Shown here: one piece after another, positions 25,531 through 37,643 of the stretch
How positions within the stretch are numbered: position 1 is the stretch's first letter
Layout of the letters: each line of letters begins with the position of its first letter
Source of the DNA: Sphagnum compactum
Taxonomy: Eukaryota > Bryophyta > Sphagnopsida > Sphagnales
Direction: 5' to 3'
Length of the DNA: 64,000 nt
Assembly (NCBI GenBank): GCA_965153455.1
Contig: OZ234500.1
Location: 16,181,579-16,245,578 of the forward strand
Notes under the pieces: generated by a model
The model's input: the letters and a program-made list of their open reading frames with translations, nothing else
Databases searched by the model: none
Told to the model about the DNA's origin: nothing
Translations under genes and position numbers: made by a program

Positions 25531-25778
25531 CCGTATGTATTAGCCGAGGCCAAAAATGGTGACCAACAAATTGTTAGTCATATTGAGACACACGACCCAT
25601 CGAGGAGGAGCCTATCTAACTAGGATGGGCCAAAAGCCAAAAAAAAAAAAAGAGTTTTGCCCAGAAAAGGAAAAGGGTGAAAATTATTTGTGTTAAAAAA
25701 AATGGGTAGCACATTCTGACTGACTTTCCATATTTTACCAAAATACAGCACAATTCTTAAAAGTTTTTTTTTGTGGTT

Positions 25779-25855
25779 GTTCCCAATGTGTTCCCAACAT
25801 ATTTCCCCCAAGTTCCCTATGCGTTCCCCAACATGTCCCCAATAGCACCTCACGT
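25779..25855. repeat. Degenerate TTCCC-rich short repeat
   Basis: The string GTTCCCAA / GTTCCCAACAT / TTTCCCCCAA / GTTCCCTA / GTTCCCCAACAT / GTCCCCAATA recurs every 10-12 bases. It reads like a decayed short tandem repeat, with no coding signal. Confidence 0.5.
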
Positions 25856-25859
25856 TTCC

Positions 25860-28800
25860 CCCATATCCTCCTCTGCCCTAACTTCTACTCTTATAAATTA
25901 TATAAAGCAGCCCAAAAGGAAGAGAAGCCTACAATATATATATATATCTATTTCAGGAGTGTCCAAAAAGGTTCATTAACATTTTATTTTTGGGTGATGG
26001 ACCAATGAAATGATGCCTATTGAACTTTGGGTGTCCCCCACAATTAATTAATTAATTAATATGAATCACAACTGTAGGCCAACTTGAATTCAGTTTTTTT
26101 TTAAAATTTTTAAATTTCAAAAAAATTAGGGTTTTTGGGGGGGGGGATTCTAGCCTTACTTGTAAAGTTGTAGCTCCACTCCCCTTTTTTAGACACTTTC
26201 TTTGCTGGCTAGCAACAGGCTAAAAAGGGAGACTAGGGTTGAGTCCTATAGCATGCAAAAAGAGTCCTATTGAGCTCTTCAATGTTGTTGTTGGTTGTGC
26301 TTCCAAGGAGAAGGCTTTTTGTTTTTGCTTTGGGTTTTTGTCAAAAAAACAAACTGGACAAGAATCTCTTTCCTCCTTCAATCATGAAGAGCAAATGATT
26401 GATTACACCTCTCCTTTTGATTTCTACCAGCCTCCTCCTCCTCCTCCTCCTCCTCCTCCTTCCTCCTCCCCCAGTACATTATACTACATACAGCTGCTAG
26501 CCTAATCTTATCTGATTTCCAAAGGAAAACAAAAGGAACTAGACCTTGGAGTAGTAGTAGTCCTTTATTTACTCCAACTCACCAAGCCACAGATGTACAA
26601 CATGCTCCAGGAAGTTCCAACTGCCAGCATAACAGCCCCTTAATGAGCTGCCACCTAAGCTTTTATGAAATCAACACTTTTCTTCATTGGGTGGTAAAGT
26701 TCTCGACTCCATAGTAATGTCTTTTGTTGCGGGGACTTTCTCAGGCTGCTGCTAAAATGGCAATCATCCATAAGAAGACGTATGTAGAAAATTTGGCAAT
26801 TTAATTTCGCGAGTATAAAAAACAAACAAACAAACAAACAAACGTACGTAAGTCTGGCTCTGATTTCCAGCAAGTTCAAGATTGTGCATATCTGAACATG
26901 AGCTGAGCTGTTTGGCACTGAACTGAAATGGTCGGGGGGCCAAGGGGGTACGAGTGGACGTGCTCTTTATGCTCTGGTTGGCAAACCTTCCAGTTTCTAA
27001 CCATTGAGCAGTTCACACACAGCCTGCTTTCAGTACACACAAAAGCTGTGCTGCGCAGTCAAGTGAAGTTGGCTAGTAACTTGAAACTTCCTTCCCTTGT
27101 TTTGTGTGAAATTGGGAGTAGGAACAAGTTTTGGAAACTCAAGCTGCCATTGAGGCATCAAAGATGCCATTGTTGAAGTAATCCATGATGCAAGCATGCA
27201 AAGTCTATTATTATTATTATTACTACCACTACTGTGACAAGACACACAATGTGAAGAAGATCTGTGACATCACACACTAGTCACAGACATGTCAGTGATG
27301 ATAGCTAACTTAGCTAGTAGTGTCATAAGCTCAACCCTTTTGGGGCCACTCACACCTGCATCCAAAATCTAGCTCCCTGCTCCCCTCTCTCCACAAAGCT
27401 CTCAGCTTCAATTTGATCAGGCTAAAATGTTTTTTGGTTTTTCATAACTTTTAATCCTTAAGCCCTTCTTACAATCATTCTACCTCTATTTGAAGCCTTA
27501 GTTTAAAATCTGGTACAAAATCTACTCATCCATGAATTCGATTAAACATCCGGGATCTATCAACTGCAAAAGTTTACAATATCGAAAACCTTTGGTTAAA
27601 ATTTACGTGTTAATTTGCCAGTCTTTGAAACAAGCAACTCATCATTGAGTAATGGTTCTCCCATTCAAGTAGGCTAAAAGTTAAGCTTTGTTACATCTTG
27701 GAACAAAAAATATATGGTAGTGTAATAGGTCAACACATTATGGAGATTGAGTCGATGTCTATGAAGGACAATTATTGCCATTAGCCCTGAGGGGATTAAT
27801 GGATGGATGTGTTTGGTTCAGTTTGATGTGGCCATAGAAATCCTCCGTAGTTTGTGAGGATTGTGTTTCAGCTATAGAAGCTCCCAAACCCCATATTATT
27901 ACCTCCATGACATGCCGCACTATGATCATGTCCTTCATCCCAACAATGGATTTAATCAAGCTCCCACACACATTCTGCTCAATGTCCATGACATCTAATG
28001 TGTTGAATCAACAAATGTTGCAAAAGTTCCCCCATCAGCATAAATATTAGGCCATTCTTTGATCTGCCCCACGTTTCTGGGGATTTCAAAGCACATCTGC
28101 ATCTAACTTGAATGGTGACAATTGCTGGAGCCACCCATACTAAGATACATACCATTGCTTTCAAACTTGATGCATAATCAAAATCCTGATTATGACGTTC
28201 CCCTCCCAAGACCCTAACCCTAAAAGCCCATAGCCTGGCTCCACTGGTTTGTGGTTGCTGCAATTTGCTTGCTGCAGCTCTCAGTTGGTGTGAAGTTGGA
28301 TTCTGAGCGAGAATTTCGTGGCACCCAAACACACATGTTTGCTCAAATTTTTCCTCTTTCCACAAGACAGTTGACCTAAATCCTGTGATGTTCTCATGTG
28401 TATATCTCCCGTTGAGTTGATCTGTAGTTAGTTGCCTATCCATGCACTCAACAACAAGGGGAACAAGAAGAACAACACAAATGCACGAATGCAAAGCCAG
28501 GAGAGCAATGAATGCTTGAATATAACTGCTTGTGTCCAGCTTTTAGTGCACTACACCTTGAACAAATGAAAAAGGCAGTGAGCTGGCCGAATTGCAGCAT
28601 GGGGCAGCATGTATTATCCCAAATTCAGTTGGAAACAATCTTCCCAGTTGAGTCTCACACTGAAGATGATGCAAACAATTATGACACAATGGCACTCTTT
28701 TCCCTGATGCCTGTACAGGATTTTTTCAGCACTGTGGATGACATCACAGACAATGTAACAGGATCCAACAAAAAATATTCTAGCAGCTAGTCCTCCGTCT

Positions 28801-29870
28801 GGTTCTTGCATAGCAGATCATATGTCCACAAGACCATAGCTATAGTTCCATAACTAAGGTCAATAGGGTGCTTAGCTTATTTAACAATTTGTTGAAACAT
28901 CCTATTTGGCATAACAAAGCAAAAGGAATCCAGTGTCAAATTGTAGACTTGCGCTGGATCAGCCCATAGTACAATACTTACAGGCAAAGATGCAATTCAG
29001 AGACCTTAAGACCTTTAACATTCTCCATACAATAAAATTGCACCGCCAGAAATGAAAACTGCCATAAGAAAGGCACAGCTGTGAGAAGAGGGTTGTCCAC
29101 TACAGATCAACAAAGACAAAAGCAGATATAAACTCTGACAACAAGTTGCAGCACTCTGCAATATGACAATGCAAGTTGCAATGGAAATAGAGAGAGCTGA
29201 AAACAGTGAGACCTAGCAGCCAAACCCAACTGCAATTTCCAACAACAAAGAACCATCACATCTACTTTATTTTTAATTTGCAGTCCTGAGGGCCTTGACA
29301 AGTGCTGCATTGTATTGAAATTGGAGTCTATGAAAATTGCAACCCTATGGTTTGTTCTGGACAAATACATACATGAAAAGAGAAACTCTCATATCTGTGT
29401 CTCAGGTTCAGAACAGTTAAGGGAGAAAACAAAAAAAATAGATCCCTCAAATGGAATTCATGCACGAACAGTTCAGGAGTCGATGAGTTCTGAATGGCAT
29501 GAACAACCAGCAAAGAGGTTCTCTCTACAAGTCCTGGTAGTTTGAAACCCTTCAATTCGGGACATGTAAAAATGTATAGTAATGTGTTTGCAAAATAGTA
29601 AAGCATTTTATCCAAATACATAGCAATTGATATACCACTATTTGAAATTTTATCATGTTTTCTACCACATTGAAAAAATCAAGTCACAAACGATGAAAAC
29701 TCATATTATTATTGATGTCCTCGCATGTATTGCATATTCTTGCAAACCATACAAACATGCATGGTTGTTCAAATGTAAGTAAACACAACATTGAAAATTT
29801 TCAAAAACACTCAAAGAACAAGAATATAAATTAAAGATTGTTGAACTCACATCTAATGACGAATGACAAT
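25860..29870. other. Less AT-rich tract, no confirmed gene
   Basis: The composition resembles that around the genes, but no frame has a recognised domain. It contains ATTA repeats (26041-26060), a G9 run near 26139, a (CCT)12 run (26431-26466), (CAAA)5 (26821-26843) and a telobox pair ACCCTAACCCTAAAA at 28211-28225. A minus-strand open frame at 27979-28494 (171 codons, no ATG at its start, hydrophobic leader-like beginning) is the longest candidate. The tract could contain exons of an unknown gene or a non-coding transcript. Confidence 0.35.
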
Positions 29871-29879
29871 CCCTTCAAA

Positions 29880-30640
29880 AAGGAGGATTCATCTATCCCT
29901 CACTTTTCTTCATATCAACATGACAATCATCCCAATCAAGACCATCTATGAGAATATCTGCCACTTAATCCGCATCAATGCATTAAGAGTCTCCAACTTT
30001 AGTTTATTATGCACATGAACTTTTGATAAGGTTTTGTTTTGAAAAACTACTCCTCTCATAGATTACAATGCTAGAAGGAATTATAAGTATTTTCTATCAT
30101 AACCCATGCAATCTAAGCTGATTTGTTGACCACTCAAGAGTAGTGTTTCCATAGTCCAATGCCACCCATAAAAACCTTCTTGGGTATTGTCTTCCACATG
30201 GTTTCAACCATTTCAAAACATTCGTTTGACATTTCTCACATTCATCATTGGGGACTTGAAACTTGCCACATAATCTATCTAACCATTGTTCAATTGAACA
30301 AGTCTTATCATTAGGATATGTAGGATATAAGATAGGGATGAACAATCTACAAGCATTGAACATAAAAAAGTTCAATAACCTTTCATTCAAATAATTGATC
30401 ACTCTTTGAACATATTTCATTCCAATTGCTTTACATTTTTCAATATTATTACATTGATCACAAATGCACCCATCATGAAGAAGATAAACTTTTTATGTCC
30501 CATCTACAAGAGGATACACCATCTACCAAAAGAGACCAAACATTTTCAAAAAAAGTTCAAGAAACATGGTGCCTCTTCCAAATGTTTCACTTCTTTGAAA
30601 TAAAAAATTAATGTGTCAAAATTGTGATGCAAATGTTTAG
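29880..30640 (-). pseudogene. hAT-like transposase relic, C-terminal part
   Basis: On the minus strand, 30420-30100 encodes KYVQRVINYLNERL, FNACRLFIPILYP and EQWLDRLCGKF, the pattern preceding the C-terminal dimerisation region in hAT/DUF4371-type plant transposases. After a decayed stretch, 30030-29930 gives, with frame changes, FQNKTLSKVHVHNKLKLETL and NALMRIKWQIFS, resembling the family's 'CERGFSKQN..K..R..L..LDALMRI' end. The ~50-residue dimerisation block needed for activity is interrupted by stops. The relic likely covers only the last third of a transposase; exact ends are not definable. Confidence 0.5.
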
Positions 30641-31779
30641 GTTTCCTCCTATCTATGTAATATCAACATGGACAAATTGGAATATTTTGTTTAGCTTGTT
30701 CAATTTCATTAATATATCAACAAACATGTGTAAAAGAAATTGAAATTGAAATGAAATGAATTTCTAATACCATGTAGATTCCTACTCACAAAGTGCCTAA
30801 CTAAGAGAGCAAACATATAATCTAGAAGCTTCAATGCATGATAAAATAACAAATAGCAAACAACCAACCATTTGTTGACTAAAATTTGACGATTGGTCCT
30901 CACCTATTACGCAAACCATTAGCCACCAAATGGGCACATGGGATAAACAATTTACTAGCTAATGCAAAGTAATAATTAGGTTACTAGTTTTAACCTCATT
31001 GAAAACATATATCCCCAACTCTGTACTAGTTTCCAATGCACAAATGTGAGGTGGGTGTGTGAGTTGTTATTTTGAATTTCCAATGAAGCATTTCTAAGTT
31101 TTTTTCCATCCAATCTCTTGATTTTTAATTAGATTTTTTTTAACCTTCAAGGTTGATTTCAGCTTGTTCTTAAGCTAATTTGTAATGCATCATTTTCAAG
31201 TTGTTTTTCACTTTATAATGTGAGGTTTTTGGAGTTTTTTAGGTTTCTCAGAGTTTGTATTAAAGAGCACCACATTTTGCTTAAGAAAATTGTGCTTACT
31301 TTTATGTTCCTATCTATTACATTGGGTAATTGTGTAGTTTTCAAATTAAACGTGCATGATTTTTTTGAATGAACCTCCACTAGGGATGCATGTCTTAATA
31401 ATTTTATGTGCAATTTTTAGTAGGAAAAAATATCGATCTAATATATGGTGGAAAAAGCTCATGTAACATGTTCAATGATTTTGTGAAGAATATTATGTGC
31501 CATACAACACCAAAAATTAGGGATATGAAGTTCACGTTAAAATACAGTGAATTTTAACGATGCTTTAAAATTTAATGTTAAAGTTGACACCATTTTTTCA
31601 ATCCCAATGTATGAACCTTGTTAAATCACAATTAAATACTAGAAAAATTGTAGCAATTGTGTTATACAAGTTTTCTCATGGAATCAATGCCACACATAAG
31701 GCTAATTAATTTAATGTAAAAACTTCTACCATAAATACATAAACATAGTTTGTAATGGTTTATGTGACAAAAACAAGTT
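30641..31779. other. AT-rich intergenic region
   Basis: No gene recognised. It may include unalignable upstream parts of either neighbouring transposon relic. Confidence 0.45.
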
Positions 31780-32480
31780 GTTCAACAAGAATATTATCAT
31801 TTCATTTGGGGACTGTTGTAAAAAATTATTGATCAGTTCCATCATCTTACAAGATTTTCAAATTTTCTAGCAAAATAATCACATTCATAATAGATGATTG
31901 TTTTAACATTGTATTGCAAATAGTTTGTGATGTAAACAAAAGATTTTGGAACATGTGTGTTAGCCAACCTAGCAAAGTTCACAATGAATGACATTCAAGA
32001 TGTTTTATGCACAATTGAAGAATCGTGAAATTTTGTACTTGAATCGATGGTCATTGTCAAAGGTGTGAGAAGCACACCTTGTTCCATTGTGCTATTGCAT
32101 ACTCAATTCGACCATACTTGCAAAAAAATATCATAATCCAAACGATGTGGATAAAATAAAATATGTTTATAATATGAATTCAAGGAGGGTAGTCATTGAA
32201 AGTGCCTTTGGATCTTTAACGAACAAATGACATATATTGAAACTCTTTAACTCAAGAGTTAATAAAGCTTCAAGAATTACCATTGTTTGTTGTGTTTTAC
32301 ATAATTTTTGTATTAATTGGGGTGCACCTATGCCAAGGCCTCTAAATGTATCAACTTCTTCAAATAATTTCTAAGGATTTGGAAATAGACTACCAACTTT
32401 TAAAGTAAGGAAAATTATCAATGCTAAATTAAGATTTATGCTTTGTTTGAACAATGGTTGATTAACAACCCAATTGAACA
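31780..32480 (+). pseudogene. PIF/Harbinger transposase relic (DDE_4/HARBI1 type)
   Basis: Reading + with frame changes: an IVLQIVCDVNKRFWNMCV stretch (about 31905-31960), QPSKVHN, then a VKGVR phrase, AYSIRPYLQKN (about 32095-32130), NMNSRRVVIESAFGSLTNK (32171-32230), HILKLFNSRVNKASRI and TIVCCVLHNFCIN (to about 32320). These are the ordered hallmarks of plant PIF/Harbinger DDE nucleases, including the RRVIE.AFG block that holds the last catalytic Glu. A TGA replaces the Trp codon expected before HIL, and several frameshifts separate the blocks. It is a C-terminal half with no intact ends, on the same strand as the associated-protein relic at 22.2 kb but about 9 kb away. Confidence 0.75.
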
Positions 32481-32697
32481 ATAAAAAATGTTAATGAAAC
32501 TACTTTTGGTCATTTAGAAAATTGCATTGAAGCAATATTTGTTCTTACTAGTTGATGTTCTTAAAGTCTTTTATAGTTTTATATCAATGTAATTGTTTAA
32601 AACAAAAATGTTTAAGGTTTTTTTGTTTGGTTCCAATGCTTGTTCTTAACCTTTTCAATCTTTTGTTGTGAAGTTGTGGTGATATCAAAACACATAT

Positions 32698-33040
32698 AGT
32701 AGTACCTTTACCATTTCGACATAAATAAATTATTTTATGTTTTGTCGAAATTCGAAATATTATTTAATATTTGTCAAGGTTTGAAATTTCTAATCTTCCC
32801 TACTTCCCTGTCAAGGTTTGAACCTGAAACCTCCCTAGGACAAAATTTTAACATTAAAATAGTTTAGTCACACCAAATTGTTCCACAAAATTGGAGTACA
32901 ATATGTCTATTATTGTTTACAACCATTACCTTACGTGTCGAAATTTTCATATTAAAAAAATACAATGCCAAAGTTAAGATTTAAAATTTAATTAATTATT
33001 CGACAATTTGTTGCCGAAATGGTAAAGGCAATATGATAAT
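32698..33040. repeat. Candidate small inverted-repeat element
   Basis: CCTTTACCATTTCG (about 32704-32718) is matched by its reverse complement CGAAATGGTAAAGG at about 33017-33031, some 300 bp away. Several TGTCGAAA / TTTCGACA words occur inside (32715-32750, 32935, 33000), giving a strong internal fold, and a GTCAAGGTTTGAA phrase is repeated near 32773 and 32811. The second has a B-box-like GGTTTGAACC. A Harbinger-derived MITE is possible, since it lies just beyond a Harbinger relic, but no target duplication was found. Confidence 0.45.
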
Positions 33041-33790
33041 AATGACTTTTACTACCATGGCCAAACAAGTCTAATACGAATTCCTTTAAGTTTTCATGAA
33101 ATGTGAATCATTGCAAACTAACGATGGTTTATGCATGTGGAAATCACAATATTAAACAATTTGTATTGTGGCTTTGTGAATTATTTGATTTTTTTTGGCA
33201 AAATGTAATTAGATAACATGGACTAATTTTTTCATTTTCATTGTTCCAATTTTAAACTTTTGAAATATTCATCTATATGGATTATAAATTTATACAATCC
33301 ATAAAAATTTCCATGGATTCTTTTTTTAAAAAAATTAAGTAAATTCTTTTTAAAATAAACCTTTCACCCAATGTTGGTGCATGCATTATTTTCTCCCAAA
33401 CTCTCTTACATTGACAAGGATTTTTTTCCTAGTCAACATGCCAATTGTAGCCTTTATGATCACATTTCACATGACCCACAAATCATTTTTGGAAAAAGAA
33501 AAAAAAAAACATAAAATTGTGCTTGTTGTGTCAATTTAAAACATTCATTTAGTTAGTTTTTTATTTATTTTCTTGGGACCCATGATTATCTATGAGAACC
33601 GAGGTTCATTTTTCAATTTTGTGATGCAAATTTTGAAATATTGAGGAAATTAAAAAAAATTGGGAGGGAGCACATCCAATTTTGTTTTTCAATATTTAAT
33701 TATTTTGAGAAAAAATGCTAATTACCAATAAAAGTTGCAATAGTCACAATTTAACTCTCCAATTAATATGATAATAAATAGTTCATAAAT
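33041..33790. other. AT-rich upstream region of the REX4 gene
   Basis: No gene. AT content falls sharply from about 33790 onward, where the promoter-proximal region of the next gene begins. Confidence 0.5.
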
Positions 33791-33794
33791 CACA

Positions 33795-34002
33795 AGCGCT
33801 CCATACTTGGGCAAACCCTATTTCTCATAACCGCCCAACACGTGGAGTATTTTCATTGCCTCCCCTCCTCTCTCTTCTCTCGCTCTTCTCTCTCTCTCGC
33901 TCCAGGGTTTGGGGTTTGGTCGTTGCCGCGCGGTTTTTCGAAGGATCAAAGAGCGAGGAGCTTGGATCCATTTTTGTAGCAAACAAGGAAGTATCAAATC
34001 TC
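33795..34002 (+). promoter_or_regulatory. Promoter-proximal region and leader of the REX4 gene
   Basis: A telobox AAACCCTA is at 33813-33820 and a G-box CACGTG at 33839-33844, followed by a pyrimidine-rich tract of CT/TCTC runs (about 33859-33903). Teloboxes are known to be enriched upstream of plant ribosomal-protein and ribosome-biogenesis genes, which suits a pre-rRNA exonuclease. Further teloboxes lie in intron 1 (TTTTAGGGTTTTAGGGTT at 34297-34314; AAACCCTA at 34673-34680). No TATA box is convincing. There is no ATG between the CT tract and the chosen start. The transcription start is inferred to be near the CT tract. Confidence 0.5.
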
Positions 34003-37000
34003 ATGGCGAGGAATCGTCGCAAGCGCGATCGTGGTACAGAAGTTGCTGCTGCGGCTGCACCAATTCCCGATTCCTTGTACACTAGAAAATCGTGCAATCA
34101 TTTGCTTGCTGATGATGATCATGGCATAGGAGATCGCATGGCTTTCGACAAACACAAGAGAACTCACGCTTCTGCAGCAGCAGCAGCAGCAGAAGCAACT
34201 CCTAGTACGGGTCGGACAATGCCGGCAGTGAATAGTAACTGGATTCAGTTGCAAGCAGTAGGTGTGACCAACCTTGTCTTTTAGTCTGATTCTGATTTTA
34301 GGGTTTTAGGGTTGATGTTCTTTAGTGAACAAGACTTCAGCAGATTGTTGTTGCAGAATCTTAGGCTGTTTGATGTTGGTTTTTTTTTTTTCTTTCTAAA
34401 GGCGCTTCAACAGCTTGTTGTTGTCTGTATTTTCTGTTTTTTTGTTTTTTTTCGGGGGCAGGAGCTTTGCCTGAATAGCAATTAGGATTTGCATCATTGT
34501 TGGAACTTTGCTCCAGCATTGCTTGCTGTCTATTGTTTTCCTGTGCTTTGATTTTCTTTCTTGTCTGTGACAGCACTTTGAAAGGGAAGAAAACTGCAAT
34601 TAGTTGCCTATGCACAGAGGTTTTGTGTGTTCAGGAACTTGGGGTGATTGCTAGTGCTTAATGTGAAGCCCTAAACCCTATTATTGTGGAACTTGCAATT
34701 TGTGAAGCATAGATGGTCAGTAGGTGTCATCCTTGTTAGTTCTAGTCTATTTTTAGATGGTGGGTGGTGGAGCCCTGTGGAGCCCTGGAGCTTGAGAATG
34801 AGGTTCACTTGTTGGAAGTTTTGAGCCTTTCAGTCCAGTTGCTCAATTCTACTCTTCAACTTGCTGCTAGCATTGTGCCATAATAGTTCTGGTTCTTGTA
34901 GATTCAGGCTGTGACAGTGTATGCTCTGTACACTACATCCCTTTGTGGAATCTTGTACATGTTGGTGGTTTTGTGCAAGCTCATAAGTCTAGTGCGAAGT
35001 TTCTAGTGAATTCTGTGATGGTTGCATTGAGTTGGAGACACTCAAATGCAGACTGCTCTGGTGCTTGTTTGTGTCCTTGTTCAGACCCTAGATAAGAGTC
35101 AGGGAGCACCATTCAAGAAGAAAGCTAAGCCAAATCCTGCAGCATCTGTTCATACAGGTAAAGCCCAAACCCATCTGAGACCTTGCACTTGAATTTGGAA
35201 TTCTAACTGGGAACCCCCTGGTACTTCAGGAGTTTGTGTGAACTTCAATGTATATCAATCAGGGCTAATAACCTGGTTACCACATCTCACTTGCAGGAAA
35301 AGCTGATGCTACAGAAAAAGGAGTTGTGGTATCATTGCTTTTGCCTTTGAGTGATGATTGCAGGTACAGAATGAGTCTGCACACTCCCTACATTACACAC
35401 ACTGCAAGCATTGTTTCTTAGGCCATTAAGTGCCAACTCTTTGTGTAATGGGTTTTACATTCACTTCACCCACAGGTTTATATGCTCCCTAGGTTCACAA
35501 AAGGTGGCTTCGGTCTGCCACCTTCCATTGCTAGCCTAATGGAACCTGCCCTACCAGCTTCCATCTTCTAATTATGGTCAGAACATGAGGTAGACACCTA
35601 AGCAGTTCTTATCAGCTCAAGATAGTGTTCTGCATACCATGTTTCTGAATGGTGATTGAATCTGCTGAGGTGGGTGTAATTACAATGAAGCTTCTGTTTT
35701 GTCAAATTTTAAGTAACTATGGTTGAAATGTTTTTGCAAGTGAGAACTGTTGATGGGTTGGGTGTCTTAGTGTGACACGTGAGCTAGCACTTGACTGTGA
35801 GATGGTGGGAGTTGGCTATGAGGGCAAGAAAGATGCTTTAGCAAGAGTTTCTCTGGTACACACAACTCTTCAACAATCATTTGTGATTAATTTACGGATG
35901 TTTCCATGCATTTTTGGTTGAGTTTGTGAGTCAAAGATCTTCCACATCCTTTGACATTCATCTGGACCAAGTGATCTTGTCCATATGTTTGCTAGGACCT
36001 TGGAGTAAGAGATGGAGATGTGAATGATAATATATGACTGGCAGTTTTGAAGGAGTTTTGTAGATTCAAATGCAGGTCAAGAATAACACAAATTTTCTTG
36101 CCAGAGTCTGCACTGAAAAGTCTGGCTGGCTGTTCTGTAATAGTGCCAGAGTCTATTTGTGAGTTGTACATCACCTCATTTTCACCCAGATGGCAGATGT
36201 GCTGTTTGAGGGGTGATGTTGTGTTTGGCAATAGTGCAGGTGAACAAATGGGGTAATGTGGTGTATGATAAGCATGTCCGTCCACAAGAATTTGTCAAGG
36301 ACTTCCGCACTGCTGTTAGTGGGGTTCGTCCTCGTGACTTGCGGAAAGGTATCAGCAGCTATTCAGCCTACCCATTCCCTTTCTATGATTGTCTCCCCCT
36401 GAAGTTGTGGGGTGCCCTTAAGTTTTGGTGTGACACCAATTGAGGTTCCCTGGATAGTTGGATTTTCAACTGCATTTTCCAGATGGAGTAATGGTAGGCT
36501 TTAACTAGTATACAAGTCCAGCCTTGTAATCCAAAGTTGTAGGTATGGAGTGATCTAGGGTCCAATAGTGCACAGAACTGGTGCTTGAATGGAGTCATCT
36601 GGGGGTTGAAAATCTTGCAGGGGAAAAATTGTGGACAGTACAGAAGGAAGTAGCAGAGCTGATAACAGGCCACATATTGGTTGGTCATGCACTCCGGAAT
36701 GATCTTAAGGTGAGTTCATTCAGTTAGCTAGAACCATTACCAAACCAAGCTGAATTATTAATCTCATGTCGTTTCTCAAGTCAACTCCAATCCCTGGTCA
36801 GTATTTGTAGCCTTGCAAGGTCAAATGTTCCATTTGTGGTCGCATCTATAGCACACTGAACTAGGACCCTGGGGAATTGGATGACCAGGTTTTGATGCTG
36901 AGCCATCCAAAGAAACATATGCGGGACACACACAGTTACAAGCCCTTGTGCAAGTAAGCACATCCTGTTCCTGCTCGCTCTCTGTTTCTCCTGTTCCTGC

Positions 37001-37643
37001 TTGCTCTCTGTTTCTCTTTTGAGGGGGATACATGAGTGCAGCTTTGAATGGCCCAATGGTTCTTCACTAGACAAGTTTTGGCATGGAACTTCTGTAGGAT
37101 TAACTAATTCATTACATCAGATGGAATATCTGTTGGATCTGTTCAGCAAGGTTGGGCGTCCCAGAGCTCTTCGGCATTTGGCTGCTCTTCACCTTGGCTG
37201 TCAGATTCAAGAAGGCGAACATAATTCAGTATGCTGCCTGATCTTCTATATTTGGGTTTCTCTCTTTGGCATGATCCTCTCCAGTCTGGCTGCCAACTCA
37301 TGTTCAAAGGAATTTGACTTCCTGGGTTGAGACCTGAACAATTTGAACCTCTAAACAGGCAACTATATAGCTAAGAGTGCAGAATGGTTGTTCCTGCATT
37401 TGTAGGTATAGTATCCCTCTGTGCAGGCTCAGTCCAGACAGTAGTTTCACACAGAGGATCATAAGTGGTGCTTGAATCAAAGAAATTGTGGACTGATGTA
37501 ATGAGCAGGTTGAGGATGCAAGGGCAGCTATGTTTTTGTACCAACGCTTTAAGGAAGAATGGGAGCAGAATTTGAGACATAGAGTGAATCCAGCTTATGT
37601 AAATACTTTGGGTACTCTAGAGAGCCAAAAGGCTTCCAGGTGA
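34003..37643 (+). CDS. REX4-type DEDDh RNA exonuclease, nine exons
   Basis: Family members are nucleolar 3'-5' RNA exonucleases that act in pre-rRNA processing. Deduced exons: 34003-34257, 35085-35157, 35297-35363, 35771-35855, 36240-36348, 36621-36709, 36889-36953, 37147-37228 and 37509-37643. All introns are GT-AG and the phases join to 319 residues. The start is the first ATG after the leader (MARNRRKRDRG, basic, nuclear-signal-like). The N-terminal ~130 residues are low complexity with alanine runs. The exonuclease domain spans about 134-310: Exo I LALDCEMVGV (D140, E142), Exo II ILVGHALRNDLK (D224), and Exo III EGEHNSVEDARAAM (H273, D278), so all DEDDh residues are present. VNKWGNVVYDKHVRP and SGVRPRDLRK match plant REX4 closely. 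Exons 2-3 are the least certain. The stop TGA overlaps a possible donor (CCAG|GTGA), so a longer form is conceivable. It is tail-to-tail with the MPB2C gene. Confidence 0.85.

Noticed and set aside
26239-26505. Proline-rich protein from the (CCT)12 run
   Set aside because: The poly-Pro tract is a microsatellite reading; the frame has no clear ATG start and no conserved flanks.
27300-27420. miRNA precursor (AGCTCCCTGCTCCCC resembles part of a miR319-type target)
   Set aside because: No complementary arm was found nearby and the match to any known miRNA is partial.
33856-34002. N-terminal extension of REX4 upstream of the chosen ATG
   Set aside because: The frame is open but contains no ATG; it is the CT-rich leader read in frame.
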